From: Verrucomicrobiia bacterium
Lineage (GTDB): Bacteria > Verrucomicrobiota > Verrucomicrobiia > Limisphaerales > DASXHY01
DNA length: 64,000 nucleotides
Direction: 5' to 3'
NCBI GenBank assembly: GCA_035629175.1
Contig: DASPIL010000020.1
Coordinates: forward strand, 1-64,000
The translations under genes were made by a program, and so were the position numbers. Below the pieces are notes generated by a model. It saw only the letters and a list, made by a program, of their open reading frames with translations. It was not told where the DNA came from and made no database searches. Shown piece after piece: positions 48,469 through 62,200 of the stretch; positions within the stretch are counted from its first letter, which is position 1; every line of letters starts with the position of its first letter.

Positions 48469-49197
48469 CTACTGAAGCTGCAACACCGGACCGTTCGTGC
48501 CCGTTCCACCGGCGCCAGAAGTTGCTTCGGGCGGCGTCACGGGCTGATTCAGCTCTGGATGCCGTCGCATCATCATCTGCAACTGCATCATCGCTTCCTG
48601 TGCCAGCGAGCCGTACTCGGGCCGGGCCATCTGGCGATAGGTTTCCTGTGCCTGCGTGAGGTTGCCCTGGGCCTCGTATAACCGCGCCAGCGAAAGCTTT
48701 GCCGATGGCATCACGGGGTCGGTCGTCCGCCGCTCGGTGATTTCCTTATAGGCTTTCAACGCCTCGTCGGTTTTCCCCTGCGCTTCAAGCGAGGCGGCGA
48801 CGCCGAGGGACGCGGCTCCGGCGAAGTCGGAACCCGGATGCTCGCGCAGAAACCTGCGAAACTCTGTTTCAGCCTGGGTGAATTGCGATTCGGCGAAGAA
48901 CCGGGCGGCACCGATGAGCAATGCCCTTTCGCCGGCGCTCGTGCCTGGGAATTCGGACGCGATCCGCTGGAATGCGTCAGGAGCGGCTGGTTTGCCGGTG
49001 AGCGCGCTCTGGCTGGAGATGCGGGACAAGGCCTCGCTTGCGGAGACCTGTTTTTGATGCTTCTGCGAGAGATAGAAGCCGGCGACGCATCCTGCAATCA
49101 ACAGACCGCCGACCGTCCACAAAATTTGTTTCCGGTGCGATTCGGCCCAGGCCCATGCCCGGAAAAATGCGGCAGATTGCGTGACATCAGATTCCAT
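48469..49197 (-). CDS. Membrane-anchored TPR protein (YfgM-like)
   Basis: A 242-residue protein with an N-terminal cytoplasmic part, one membrane helix (about 27-48, ILWTVGGLLIAGCVAGFYLS) and three to four tetratricopeptide-like repeats. This is the plan of YfgM/BamD-neighbour-type proteins of the inner membrane. The Gly/Thr-rich C-terminus (GAGGTGTNG) is low in complexity. The ATG at 49197 was preferred over an earlier in-frame ATG at 49224 because it shortens a hydrophilic leader. Confidence 0.75.
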   Translation of the reverse strand: MESDVTQSAAFFRAWAWAESHRKQILWTVGGLLIAGCVAGFYLSQKHQKQVSASEALSRISSQSALTGKPAAPDAFQRIASEFPGTSAGERALLIGAARFFAESQFTQAETEFRRFLREHPGSDFAGAASLGVAASLEAQGKTDEALKAYKEITERRTTDPVMPSAKLSLARLYEAQGNLTQAQETYRQMARPEYGSLAQEAMMQLQMMMRRHPELNQPVTPPEATSGAGGTGTNGPVLQLQ

Positions 49198-49842
49198 ATA
49201 GGGGGTGCAATGTTTGGGTGACACCCCGAAAACGCAAGCTTGAAATCAGCGTTTTCAAGGCCGAAACACGGCAGAAACACGGCGCAAGCCCGTCGGACTT
49301 TGTGAAACCCAAATTCCGAAAACCAAAGGCTCCTTCCAGCCCAGGTTCCAAATAATGCAGCGGTCTGAAAACCACCCAAGCGGCAGATCACACTCTGCAA
49401 TGCTTTTCCGCTTCAACAATAATCCCGACGTTCTGAATGCAAACGTACGAAACATGCAAAATGCCTACGCTATCGTCCGGTAGGATTAACAGGACCTTAC
49501 GCAACCACAAACGTTGTAATCGGTCCCCTCCGGTGCACGGATATTGCCCTCGCCGAACCCGCCGAATTTGCGTCACCCGAATGGCGGAAACGTGTAGCTG
49601 TATTCGTCTCTTTTACCGGGATTCGCTCAACAGTTTTGGATCACGTTTGAGTTTAAGCCCTGGGAGTCCGTTCTCAACGACGAGGTCGCGGCCGTCCGCA
49701 GTTGCGCCAGAAGAAATGCAGTGTTCAGCGTTCGAGTAAGCCCGCATCAGGGTTGCAACCAGCGCACATCTGCAGCTCAGGAGCAAGCCACCCCGTCGGA
49801 GATTTACGATCCATCCCGGATCTCCGTGATGGGCCTTATACC
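49198..49842. other. 645-bp gap without a clear gene
   Basis: No RNA gene, IS or convincing start-to-stop gene was recognised. On the minus strand, 49613-49747 encodes a 44-residue open frame with coding-like composition (ADGRDLVVENGLPGLKLK). It has no ribosome-binding site and could be a decayed gene or part of a repeat. Gaps of this kind beside Rhs immunity genes often carry displaced toxin or immunity fragments. Confidence 0.45.
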
Positions 49843-50283
49843 TTACCGTAATAGAAATTTTGCACGCATGCTTTCGAGGTACTCCGCACTACCCGCTGAG
49901 GGCCCACACATAACCGCTTCGACAAACTCTCCGGGCGGTTGGTATCGATGATCTCGAACGTAATGAAATACCATGTTTGGGGCGGCATATAGCTTTCCTG
50001 ATTGCCCTACCACGCGGATTTCGGCGTTGCCCAGCTTTAGCTTTTCTCCTTCGAAAGTAATCGCGAGCGGAAATACGGGGTCGCCACATAAACTGCAAGT
50101 GTGGTAGCCTCTCAAGGCACAAGTCGGAACCTTGCAGAACTCCCACAGATTCCGTAAAAATCCGGCCGGCACGGATCCCGACTGGAAATCAGATTCACCT
50201 TCCAGCCATCCAACATTAACGGTGCCAGGTCGGGCACACCTCGAGTAGTATGAATAAGGAGACAAGTCGGCGTAAAAGGCCAT
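49843..50283 (-). CDS. Putative immunity protein for the Rhs toxin tip
   Basis: A 146-residue soluble protein starting one base after the Rhs stop codon, the standard place of an immunity gene. It begins MAFYADLSPYSYY, has VGWLEGESDF (about 25-34) and a Cys/His motif YHTCSLCGDP (about 60-69) that could bind zinc. This resembles a family of small proteins with the same Y.DLSPY start, VGWL and H.C..C motif (recalled as DUF7919; not verified). No signal peptide or membrane helix. Coding strand composition is noticeably poorer in G+C than most of the window. Role as immunity is inferred from position. Confidence 0.65.
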   Translation of the reverse strand: MAFYADLSPYSYYSRCARPGTVNVGWLEGESDFQSGSVPAGFLRNLWEFCKVPTCALRGYHTCSLCGDPVFPLAITFEGEKLKLGNAEIRVVGQSGKLYAAPNMVFHYVRDHRYQPPGEFVEAVMCGPSAGSAEYLESMRAKFLLR

Positions 50284-50284
50284 A

Positions 50285-53200
50285 TCAGTTTCGCATAGCT
50301 TTACGAAGGTCCTTCGACCTTTCGCTCACACACCACGCGCATATTATCCTTCCGTCCCTGCTAAGGACAATTCGTAATTGACGAGGGGACAACCTGGTCA
50401 CGTCGATGACTTTAACCTTATCGACGCGATCCCGCCATTGTAAGAGGTCTTCGTCGAAAAAGGCACGTTCTGCAATTAAGTTCCCAAACTTGTCGCCGTG
50501 GGTTCCGGTCAATAGTGTAACATTCCCTTTCAAAACACCAGCTTCGACCAATGGCGCGAAGTCCAATTGTGAGACGACTTCAACGGAGACCCATATTCTT
50601 CCATTATTGGAGTTAGGAATCGAGTAAAACAAAGGTGCGTTACGACTATAGCCGCGAATGCCGTCCGTTTGTATTGCCGACCAGGCCTTAACCCGTGGTC
50701 TCCACGGAGGCTTTTCGGCAATGTTTCGTGAGCATGCGTCAACTGGCGTAATCCATCGTGGTGGTTTCGGTGTGTTCGGAGTTGCTAATCGCACTCCCAA
50801 ACCTTCGGGATTATAGCCCTTCAGCCCTCCGGCGAGGGTTGACGCGGCTTGGGACAGTGCGGCGAAGCCGCGGGACCAGCGGTCGGAGGAATCCAGCATC
50901 TGCAGTTCGTGGCGGTCTATGCCAAAACCACCTTCCAGCGCTCCATTGTAACCTATCAGATCGCCGACCAGGCTCGACAGTCCCTGCGCTCCCGCCCACG
51001 CGTCACCCGAACCTGAGTCAAATTCTCGGAGCATGACTGAGTGCGCCCTGTTATTGAGCTCGCGATAGCCGTCAACATAGCTTTGCGGGGTCGCCGCATT
51101 CGCTGCGATGCCCACCAATGACGCCTGCATGTTCTGCAGGAAATTCATTCCGGTGCTTGTTGAATCCTCGCCAGCCGCAGCATAGGAGGCCGCGACGGCG
51201 CGGAGAGTGGCGGCGAGAAGCGATCCGTTCCGCACATCGGTGAGTTCGCCCAGCAATTCACCGGGTTGCAGTTCAAACATCGGATGTCGCGCAGCGGGGC
51301 CGTAGACCGGGGCGTCCAAGTCGAACGTGATGCATTCGTAGCTGCACGGCTTAGCGGCGGTAACCACGTTCGGGTTTTGCGCCAGAAGAAATGGCGCGCC
51401 ACGGACTGTTGCCCAGAACTCCTCCTTGCCGCTTTGCCAGCCCGCACCACGAGCCAAACTGTCGATCATGTACGCTTCCGCGCGGCTCGTCGCCTTCAGC
51501 GCACTACCTCCAGCCAGCCCGTGCGAATAATGGTTCGCTCCGTCGAACACCTGCAAAACCATCCCTCGAACCATCGGGGCGAGTGCGCTCACCATCAGGT
51601 TCTCGCCCAATGAAATATGCCCGCTCGGGTCGCTGCGGTTTACGGGATCGTTTTGGTTGAAGGCATATCGATGCCACGATGCCGGTTCGCTCTCGAAACC
51701 TTCAAAGGTGTCCGCTGTCCAGAAACGTCCCCGCCTGGGATCGGCATAGCGCGCTCGCAAGTAGTAGAGCTGCAGTTCAGGATCAAACTGTTCTCCGCCG
51801 AAGAGAAATAGATTTGCGGTAGGACCCTTGCGACGGATCACGTTGCCAAATGCATCGTAATCCCAGGTATCCGTGATTTCGCCGTCTCGCCCGGTCAGGT
51901 AACGCACACTTCCTTGAGCGTCAGTCCCGAAATAACTGGCAGTCCATTCACCGGCGGAAACCTGTTCCTGGCTGATCCGGGTCTTTCCAACACTGTAAAC
52001 GCGAGTCACGGTCGGAATGGGGAATTCCGGCGTGGCAACAGCCTCCTCCAATACCTGCGCATAGCCTGTCGGATTCTGGTCGTCGACGAGAAACAAGTTG
52101 GTCAGCGCGCCGGCCGACGACATCACCACCTTCCGCACCCTGTGGCCATCCCCATTGTAGGTGATGATGATCGTCGCCGGCTGATTGCTGATCGTTCCTT
52201 GCCGCTGAACAAGTCGATCCTCAAAGTCGTATGTGTCCTCAACGGATCCCGGAAGCCCCGTGCCCGCGTCTGCAATTGATGCTGCGAGGGTATTGCCGTT
52301 TGAATCGTATTCGTCGGAGGCAAGCCAATCGTTTAGATCATAGACGCTCGCGTCCGACGAAATCCCTGGAAACGTCGAGCGCTGCGCAAGCCGGTTGCCG
52401 ACGAAATCGTAATCGTACTCCAATGTTGCTGATTGCCCATCCCGCTCGACTTGCTCGCGCTTGAGCCTGTAGATAGCGTCATACGTGTTCGTGCGCGCTG
52501 TAGAAATCTCGAGGTGCTCACCCATCGCGAACGTCTCCCTGACCGCAAGCCGGTGGCCCGCCAACCCAAGCGAGTATTGATGACGGCTGATGTTTTCGCC
52601 GAATCGATTGGTCGCGGTGACCTGAAGCAGTCGATCCACCGCGTCACGCCTGTAGTGCTGTGTGACACCATTTGGCTGTATCACCGCTGTGAGATTCCCC
52701 GCCGGATCGTGTTCGTAGTGCAGGGGTCCCAGCCGGCCGTCATCCACCGTCTTCAGCCGATTCACAGCATCATGCTCATAGGTCAGCAGCACTCCGTTGA
52801 TGTTCGACGACTGAATACTCAGGAGATTCCCATTCGCGTCGCGGCTGTAACCAATGCTGCCTTCGGGAGAGACCTTTGCCGCAAGCCGATCCCGTAAATC
52901 GTACGAATACAGGGTGACTCCGCTGGAGTCGGTCATCGAAGTCCGCCTGCCTACGGGGTTGTAAGTAAACAGAACCGGCACAGAGCCCGACGCTTGCAAT
53001 TCCGCATCCGGGATCTTCGCAGTCAACCGATCCAGCGCGTCGTACGTGAACTGAATGACGCGCCCGTTGAAGTTGGTCCTGAATGTAAGATTGCCGTTTG
53101 GATCGTAGGCGAGGCTCTCCGCCTGGCCACCGGGAAGCACCCGCAGCGTTCGACGTCCGCGTGAATCGTATTCGAAACGCGTGGCCCGGCCGGCAGCGTC

Positions 53201-56200
53201 GACCCGTGTTGTGAGTCGTCCGTGCGCGTCGTATTGAAGAGTCGCACCCAATCCCAACGCGTTTGTGATCGCTGCCAGGCGTCCCGCAGCATCAAACGTG
53301 TAACGGGTGGCTTGTCCTGCAGGATCAATCTGCGCAACGCGGCGGCCGCTGGCATCGTACTCGAATTGCCAGCTGTATCCATCGGGGAGCGTCTCGCTGA
53401 GAAGATGGCCCCGATCGTCATAGTTGTAAGTCGTTTGGTGCCCGTTCGGATCGGTGACAGACGCGATACGTCCGAGAGAATCGTAGCTGTAATGCGTTGC
53501 ATGTCCCAGGGCGTCGGTCTCCGCCAGCAGCCGATCAAGATTGTCGTAATCGAAGGTGGTGACGTTGCCACGCGGGTCAGTCCGCGAGATGCGACGGCCT
53601 TTGGCATCAAACGTGGAGCTCGTGGAAGCGCCGTCGGGAAATACCGTTCGCACAAGCCGGCCAAGCATGTCGTACTGAAAATGGGTTGTCCGATTGAGCG
53701 CGTCGGTCTGCGCAATCAATCGATCGATGGAGTCGTAAGCAAAATGCGTCGTTCCATTCAGCGCGTCTGTGCGGGACAGCAGCCGATCCCGTTCGTCGTA
53801 CGCATAACGCGTGACATTGCCATTGGCGTCTCGGTCGATCACCCGCCTGCCCGCAGAATCAAAAACAGCGGAGGTTCCTGTGCCATCGGGATGGGTCATC
53901 CCGATCATCCGACCCATGCAATCGTAGTTGAAGATCGATGTGTGCTCCTCCGCGTCGGTTGTTGAAGCCAGGCGCCCCATTGGGTCATAGGTGAAGCGGG
54001 TGCGACTACCCAAAGGATTGACTACCGCAGTGGGCCGGCCGGCAGCATCGAATTCATGGATCGTCGTGTTACCCAGCGCATCGGTGGTCGTCACCGGATA
54101 TCCGGCCTTGTCGTAATGGGTCGTTTCAATCGAACCATCTGGCAGCTGAATCCGAGTCACTCGCCCCATTATGTCATGTTCATAACGCGTCCGGTTGCCA
54201 GCCGCATCTATCTCCTCGATAAGCGATCCGACACGATCATAAACGCGCCGCTTTACAGCCCCCGCCGCGTTCGTGGTAGCGATCAAACGTCCAATGGCAT
54301 CGTACCCAAACCGTTGCACCGAGCCCATCGGGTCGACTTCGAGGGTCACCCGTCCAATCCCATCATAGCTTCGGCGGATGCTGGTGCCATCAGGGAATCG
54401 CGTAGCGACCAAACGATTCAAACCATCGAATTCCCGGACAGTTTTCTGCCCTGCCGCATCCACCTCCGCTATTTGATTTCCAACGGCGTCGTACTGAATG
54501 CCGTGTTCGTTTCCCAGAGGATCAATGATACGCGTCACCCGGCCTTTCAGGTCGTGCTCGAAGCGGGTTGTCCTTCCCCCTTGATCGACTGTCGACACAA
54601 GGTTTCCTGCAACGTCATACGAGTTTGACTCCGCCGTGCCGCATGAGAAAAGCGTCCGAGTGAGACGAGCCAGTGAATCGTATTCGTAACTCGTCACGCT
54701 CGCGTTCGGATCGACCTGGCTGAGTTTGTTGCCGCCGGCGTCGTAGGTGTATCGTGTCACCTGGCCAAGCGGATCCGTCGAAGCCACAACGTTATCGGCC
54801 GCGTCATACTCGTAGCTTCTGATATCCCCCAGCTGATTCGTTTCGATCAACAGCCGCCCCGCGGGATCGTAGCAGCGCCCTTCCGTGGAAGCGTCTGGGT
54901 GGATCGTGCGAATCAGACGCCGCATTGCGTCATATTCAAAATACGTTGTTCGCCCAAGCGCGTCGGTCTGTGATGTCTTGTTGCCCTGCTCGTCATATGT
55001 GAATCGCGTCACTGCACCGAGCGCATCCACAACAGCCACAAGATTCCCAATCTGGTCGTAGGTGAAGTGTGTGACGTTTCCATTCTGATCTGTTTCGGAA
55101 GCGACACGTTTCCCGCTGAACGTGGCCGATTTCCGCGCGCCGTCGGGATAAATGTGCGCCGTGTTGCGCGCCAGCGAATCGTACTCATACCCGTTTGTCC
55201 GGTTCAGAGGATCTGTCGTTGAAATGACATGCCCGCGATAGTTGTACTTGAAGTGGGTAATTCCGAACGCATCGATCACCCTGATTCGATTCCGATTTGA
55301 GTCGAGTTCGTAACGCGTGACTTCGCCCGACTTGGAAGTCTCGGATTCCAGCGCTCCATCAGAATAAAAACTGGCACGCACCTCCGAACCGTCGGAAAAC
55401 ACCGTGCGAACAAGATTGCCACGCAAGTCGTATCCGAAACGAGTTGTGAACCCCCGTTTGTCCACGGACTCGATCAACTGCCCTTCGGCATCGTAATTGA
55501 AGCGTTCCTCTGCTCCACCGGGATGAACACGGCGCGAAAGGAGGCCGGCAGAATTATACTCTGATGAAGTCGTTCGCCCGAGTTGATCAGTGCTCGAAAC
55601 CACCCGTCCCGCCTCATACCCTTTTGAAGAACTTGAGCCGTCGTAGTAAAGCGTGCGCAACGGCAGGCCACCGGGAGTGTACTCGTAACGCATCGCCAAT
55701 CGATGGAGATTCGTCACCGGTTCCGGCGCCACCGAGGCCCCAGCTATCAACCCTCCCCGCCTGAACGAATCGCGGGCAGCGAGGCCCGTAATGCGCGTTA
55801 TTGCAGCCGATTCACTCAGCAGGTTGCCGTTGGCGTCGACTGTGAATTCGGTGACGTGACCGAGGCCGTTTGTTTGGGCAATCAAGAAGCCAAAGTCATC
55901 GTACCCAAACGACGTGGTCCCTTTGGAATCCGTCATTGAGACGACCCTCCCGAGTGCGTTGTATGTAAACACGGTGACCTGCCCTGCGCCGTCGCGAGTC
56001 GCCAGCAAGTTGCCTCCCGCATCATACGTGTTGGTTGTGGTAAAGCCTGTGGGTTCACGCGCGGTAAGAATTTTCCGAAGTGAATTGTATGTGTAAGCAG
56101 TTGTGTTTCCGGCAGCATCGATCTCAAGAACCCGGTTATCAGCGCTGTCATAGGCGTATCGCACAGCGCAGGCACAATCGACGCCATTGCTCCGTGAGAG

Positions 56201-59200
56201 AAGATTTCCGTTTGCATCGTATTCGAACGTGCTGAGAGCGCCGAGCGGATCGGTTGTTCGGATTACATTCCCATGCTCATCGAACTCCTGAAGCGTCACC
56301 GCTCCAACGCGATTGGTGACGCATTGAATTCGATCATCAAGCCTATGACTGAAAGTCGTCGAGCCACCGTCGGCATCGGTGGTCGAGACGAGCCTTCCAA
56401 GACCGTCATAGGTGTTTGCCATCACCACCAAACCCCTTGCATCCGTGATCGAAATCAGGCGATGGCCTGCGTCATACCCGAAGGCATTCGTACCTCCGTC
56501 CCGATCAGAGAATCCCACCAGGTTGGAATTCGTGTCGTAGCGGTAGGACATCGCGTTTCCTGCCGCGTCCACAATGTTGGTGATCTGCCCAAGAGCGTCG
56601 CGTTCGAAAGCGATCCGCAATGCATTCGTACTCGCGGCGGCGTTTTGCCAGGTGATTCCGTTTGTGCCCACCACCAACGCGTTGCCATTCAGATCGGATA
56701 CACTCTGCAACCCGAGCCGCTCGTCGATGACGTAACGAAAGCCTTCGGGCGACGTGTAGCGGAACAAGGTGGGATAACGTTCGAGATCCGCCTGGCTGAT
56801 CGATGAATCATCGAGGGCCGCATAGAAGTAATTCAGGTCGTACAGGTCAGCTGTTCCGGGGATTTCACCTGCAAAAAACAGAAATGATCCGTCTGCTTCA
56901 TCATAGGATGCCGGCACAAGCGATCCGCGCGTGTTCCCCAACGGAACAAAGCGCCAGCGCGGATAGCTGATCGGAATCAGCTGCTGCTGCATCGGATCAG
57001 GAAGCAATTGGAACTTCTCCACCCGCCCGTCCGGGAACGTAATCGTCACCAGGCGCGGTGTGACTGAATCAAGGTGATACGATGTGGTGAGTTGAAATGG
57101 ATCTCCGGAAGCAGCCTGTGTCCAGTTGCGGCTTAGGGAGCGGTTCTTCTGCAAACGCACATTCCGAATATCCATCGTCCAGCCGATCCCGAAATCTCCC
57201 CGAATGCCCGCCGCGGCGGCGCGAGTATCATACGTGCGCGTCACCTGAAGGGGCAGCCCTGGGACTGGAGTAACGAGGTCAGCAAATGAAACCGTGAAAT
57301 GCCCCAGCTTGAGGTTGCGATCCATGATGATCGTAATCGCGTCCGTCTCAACGACTCGTCCCAGGCGGTCAGTCGCCGTCAGACGCACTTCGTATAAACC
57401 GTTCAACAGCAGCGTCGGATCCAGCCGGGCTAATTCCCCGTTCACCACTGAACTAGTGCCTTGACCTATTACCGTCCAACTGGCCGTGTTCTCGGCTGAA
57501 TCTTCCGGGGACTTCATACGAAGCTCTGCGCGATACCAGGCCATTTCCGCGCTGTGAGCTGTTCCCAGAATCTGCATTGGAGCCGTGATGACGGTTCCAT
57601 CCCGAGGCGAATCGATGCGCGCCACCGGCGGCGGAACGTGCCGTGCAACAATGCGAACCCGGTCGAAGTTCGACAGCGCGCCGTCGTTCGCTGCAAGTTC
57701 AAGATCATAAGTTCCAGGCTCGACAAAGGTCGCGTGGTACGTGCCATCGAGTGTCGAGAAATACACGGCCGCAGGACCGCTTGCCATCCGCCAGCTCACC
57801 TGGAGTCCGCCACCTGGAAGGCCGTCGTCCTCAACACATCCTTCAAGGGCCCACGGCTCGTTCAAGACGGCCAGGGAATCGGGTCCGGCACTTACCGATG
57901 GAGGAGTATTCTCGCCTTCGCGAACCAGCACAGTGGTTTCCGAGAAAACAGAGAATTGGGAATCGCTTGCAGTCAGTCGAAGTACATACTCGCCCGGCGC
58001 GGTGAAAGAGGCGGAGGCCGCAGGGTCGTTGGGATGCGGATCGAACCGGACGCTGCCAGGCCCTTTCGCAACAGACCAGGCGGTCGCCAGCGGATATCCC
58101 AGCGGGAGGTCATCGTCCACGACAACTCCGTGCAGTAATGCCGAGTGCGGGCGCGTGATTTCCTGGTGCAGCCCGGCAAATACCAACGGCGCGTTGTTCT
58201 CAGGCAGGCGAACACTAACACTCAATGTGTCCTGCGCAGACATCCTGGAATCCGACGCCATGAGTCGAAGCACATACATTCCGGGCACCAGAAACTGCGC
58301 ATACGGCTCCAGCGTATTTGCATCCGAGAAGTAGACTGGGGCCGGCCCACTCACCACGCTCCAGTTCACTGATACTCCTGCGCCGGCCGGAAGACCGTCA
58401 TCAACCACAATTCCATTCAGGTTGAGCGGTCGATAAGCTACTGCGGTCGCATCGAGTCCAGCATTCACGCTGGGCGCGCTGTTGTCGTCGGACGGCAGCA
58501 CAGTAACCGTAAACTCCCGCGAGGCTTTGAACACGGAGTCGTCCACGGAGAATTGCAGAACATAAATTCCAGGGAGGTTGAACGAAGCTGTGGTGAATGC
58601 CTGCAATTCCAAGGCAGGCGATGAAGCATGCGTGGGAGCGGACCATGTGACGGAACCCGGTCCGCTTACCTTGCGCCAGCGAGCATTCAACTGGCCCGCG
58701 ACCGGCATCGAGTCATCGATGATGTGCGCTTCAAGGGCGAGAATGTTCGTCACCCTTGCCACCCTGTCCGGGATCAATGAAATCGATGGTGGCGCATTCG
58801 CCGGAGGGATTACCGTGACGGTGATGTCATCAGCATTGGTCAACAGTGAATCGGATCCATGCAAGCGCAGCGTGTAGGTGCCCGCCACGGGAAATACCAC
58901 CTCGGTTTCCGCTGTGTTAGTCTGAAAAAATTCCTCGGGATTGAATGTTACTCCAGCCGGTCCGCTGACTCTCTCCCATCGCCCAGAGAGGCCGGGCGGT
59001 TGGGGACAACCGTCGTCTTCGACCACCCCTGTAAGGGTTAACGGATCCTCCAAACCCCCGACAGATACATCAGGCCCCGCGAAAACCTGCGGAGGTCCAT
59101 TGGTGCCCGTGACCAGCCGAATCACGACGTCATCGGAGATCAGCTTGCCGTTGTCTGCAACCGTGAGCCGCAGCGTGTGCGTACCGCTGGTGCTGAAGCG

Positions 59201-62200
59201 CGCCGTGGCGTTCAAGGAACTCCAGGACGAGAATTCCACGTAGCCAGGGCCGCTGACGTGGCTCCAGGAAGCCGTGAAAAGACTGTTGTCCACCACCTGG
59301 CCCGCAAGGCGAACCTCATTGCTTGGCCATAACAGGCAACGATCAGGGCCTGCATTCACAATCGCGCTCTGGTTCGGAATCATAATTGAAACGGTGTCGA
59401 CACCCTGTGCCTGCCCGTCGAATGCGCGGAGGACGAGATTGTATTCACCCGTCCGACTGAAGGTCACCATCGACGAGGGCGAGTTGGAATCTGAAAACGT
59501 GACAACGCCGGACGAGTTCGGCTGCGATTCCCAATAAACCCGCAAGGCGCCGTTCCATGGCCGCCCGTCATCGGACACCGCCCCCTGCAAACGCATGAAC
59601 AGGTTCGTAATCGTCCGATTAGGTCCTGCATCCACCACGGGATTTGCATTCTCCGACTGGACCACCGTGATTGTAACTGTGGCTGAACTGGAAAGTTCGG
59701 AATCGTTGGCCGTGATGCCAAGAACATAAATTCCGTTTGTTGGGAACGAGACGAATGTATTGGTCGCCGACGTGTCGCTGAACGTCACAGGGGCGGGGCC
59801 GCTCACGAGATTCCACATGCATGTGAGCACTCCGGACGGAGCCTTGTCATCTGTTACCTCGGCGGTCATCTTCCGCGCGCTGCCCAACATGACGATCGCC
59901 GGCGGGCCCGGATATATGTCGGGCGCACGATTCCGTCCTTTCACAATGACGCGCACGTCATCGAACGCGGTAAATTGGGAATCATTGGCATGCAGCCGCA
60001 GCACGTAGATGCCTGGTAGTGAAAACCGGGCTACAGTGTTGGTATCCTCCCGACGATCGAACGTCACCTGTCCTGGCCCGTGCAGAACAGTCCATGTGTG
60101 AAACAATGCTGCACGCTCAGGCAGGCTGTCGTCTTCAACCGAACCCACTATGGCTACGGGCTCGTCGAGTCCAATAGCCTTGTCGGGTCCAGCATCCACC
60201 CGCGGCGGCGTGTTCACCCGCACGAGAACTGACATCTCGTCGTGGACGTCGAATTCTCCGTCCGAGCCGGTCAATTGCAAAACGTAATTTCCGGCATTTG
60301 TGAATCCAGCAGTCGTTACAGCTGAATCCGCGTTGCTGATCAGCGCACTTCCCGGTCCGGCAGTCGTCTTCCAACTGACAGCGAGCGTTTCAGAGTCCGG
60401 CAAGCCGTCATCAGTGACGCGTCCACGCAAGGTGATGCGGTCGGCCGGCGTGCGTGGGAAAGCCCATCGTGCAATGTTATTTACGCTGAATGGACCGGCC
60501 CGCGTGAATCGTCCTCCGACGTAAACTCCCGATTCATCCGAAGCGAGTGCCCGAACTTCGCCATCCACGCCGTTCGATTCTCCCGTCCCCAGGGTGGACC
60601 AGTATTGCCCATTCCACATGGCAACCCGAGAAGCGGGAATTCCGCCGGCTTCCGTGAAGGAGCCGCCCACGTAGATCTCATGCCCGCGCACGGCGATCGC
60701 CTCGACCGCCTGATTCACTCCGTTCGTGGTTGCATCGCCGAGCGACCACCAGCGACTGCCATCCCAACGGGCGACATTTCGCGCCGCGACCCCGCCCGCG
60801 TGATCGAAGGTTCCCCCGACGAAGTAATCGCCATTCTCAGCAACAGCCGAAGCAGTCGTGATCGGACGGAGGCCCGCGACGTTGCGCAAGCCGTTGCCCA
60901 GCCGTTCCCACGATTGGCCGTTCCATTTGGCGGCGTTGGTTGCAATACCTGTGGCTGTTGCCATCAGAAAATCCCCGGCAACGTACAAATCACCATTCGC
61001 CGCCACTGCCAGGCTTGTCACGGTCGCCCGGTAATTGTTCAGGCCTGGAGCAAACGAACCCGGCGTGTCGCGGATGTCTGTAATTCCACTTCCGAACGCG
61101 ATCCAGTTGGTTCCATCCCATGCGGCAATATGATAGGACCACGAAAAGTTACTGATGGTCTGCGATGTCGCGTTCGTCGGTTGGAAGGCAAAATGGCCGC
61201 CGACGTAGACGCGATCGGGAGTAGTCCGAATAACCCGCACATGGTTGCCCGCCTGCTTGAAAACCCATGACCACCAGCGCTCGCCGTCCCACCGCGCAGT
61301 CATGTCCATCTGGCCGTCGAGGTTTCCCAAATCCTTCAGGTAACCGCCAATAAACGCCTCGTTGCCGCGCGCTGCGATGCACGAAACAAACTCCGTGCAG
61401 AATTCCGAAGCGCAATCCGGAACCACCCAGCCCACCATACCCCCTGTGCATCCAGCCGAATGTCCGCACGTGTTCGGGATGGCATTGGTGTCGAAAAAAT
61501 TGCGCCACCCCTGCCCGTCCCAGCGGGCCATGCCTTTCGCCGCGATTCCACCTGCTGTTCGAAAAGAACCCGCCACGTAAGCAACTCCGTTCGCCACGTC
61601 GAGTCCGTTTCGCTCGACCAATGCGAAGGAATGTCCCATTGCTCCCTCTGTCATTCCAGTTTGCCCAATCGCGGGTTCCCAGCGGGGTGTCTGCGAGAGG
61701 GACATGCTCAAATAACTGTTCACATCGCGGGGCAAAATTCCGCCACTGCTTAGGAGCGAAGGATCCGGAATGATTATCACCTGATCCGAACCCGCATCTA
61801 CTGACGGCGGCAAGTTCTCCGGGTAAATTGTCACAAGAACTTCATCCGAGTCAGTCAGCGCGGAATCGTCGACGGACACCTTGATCCGATACGTGCCTGC
61901 GGCCGAGAATGTCGCGAGCGTGTTAGTTGCTGCCGGATTCTCAAACTCGACCGACCCTGGCCCGTCAAGAATGGACCAGGCAATCGACAGCTGATTTTGC
62001 GGCAACCCGTCATCGACAACTGCCGCGCGTAGCAATGCGCGATTCGTCCGTCCCACAACGTGGTCCGGTCCCGCGTCAACTATCGGCGCCTGGTTTGCGG
62101 GTGCACTTCGGACTGCGACGACAACGTCGCGCGCAACACTCAGTTCCGAATCCGAAGCCGTCACCCGCAACACGTAATCGCCTGGTTGAGAGAAGTGAAC

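Noticed and set aside
47826-48659. 277-residue plus-strand open frame
   Set aside because: It is antisense to the UDP-glucose dehydrogenase gene, which has intact catalytic motifs.
51900-57330. DNA-level tandem repeat or CRISPR-like array in the YD region
   Set aside because: The periodicity is at protein level (about 20-residue YD units) with diverged codons; there are no identical repeats with unique spacers.
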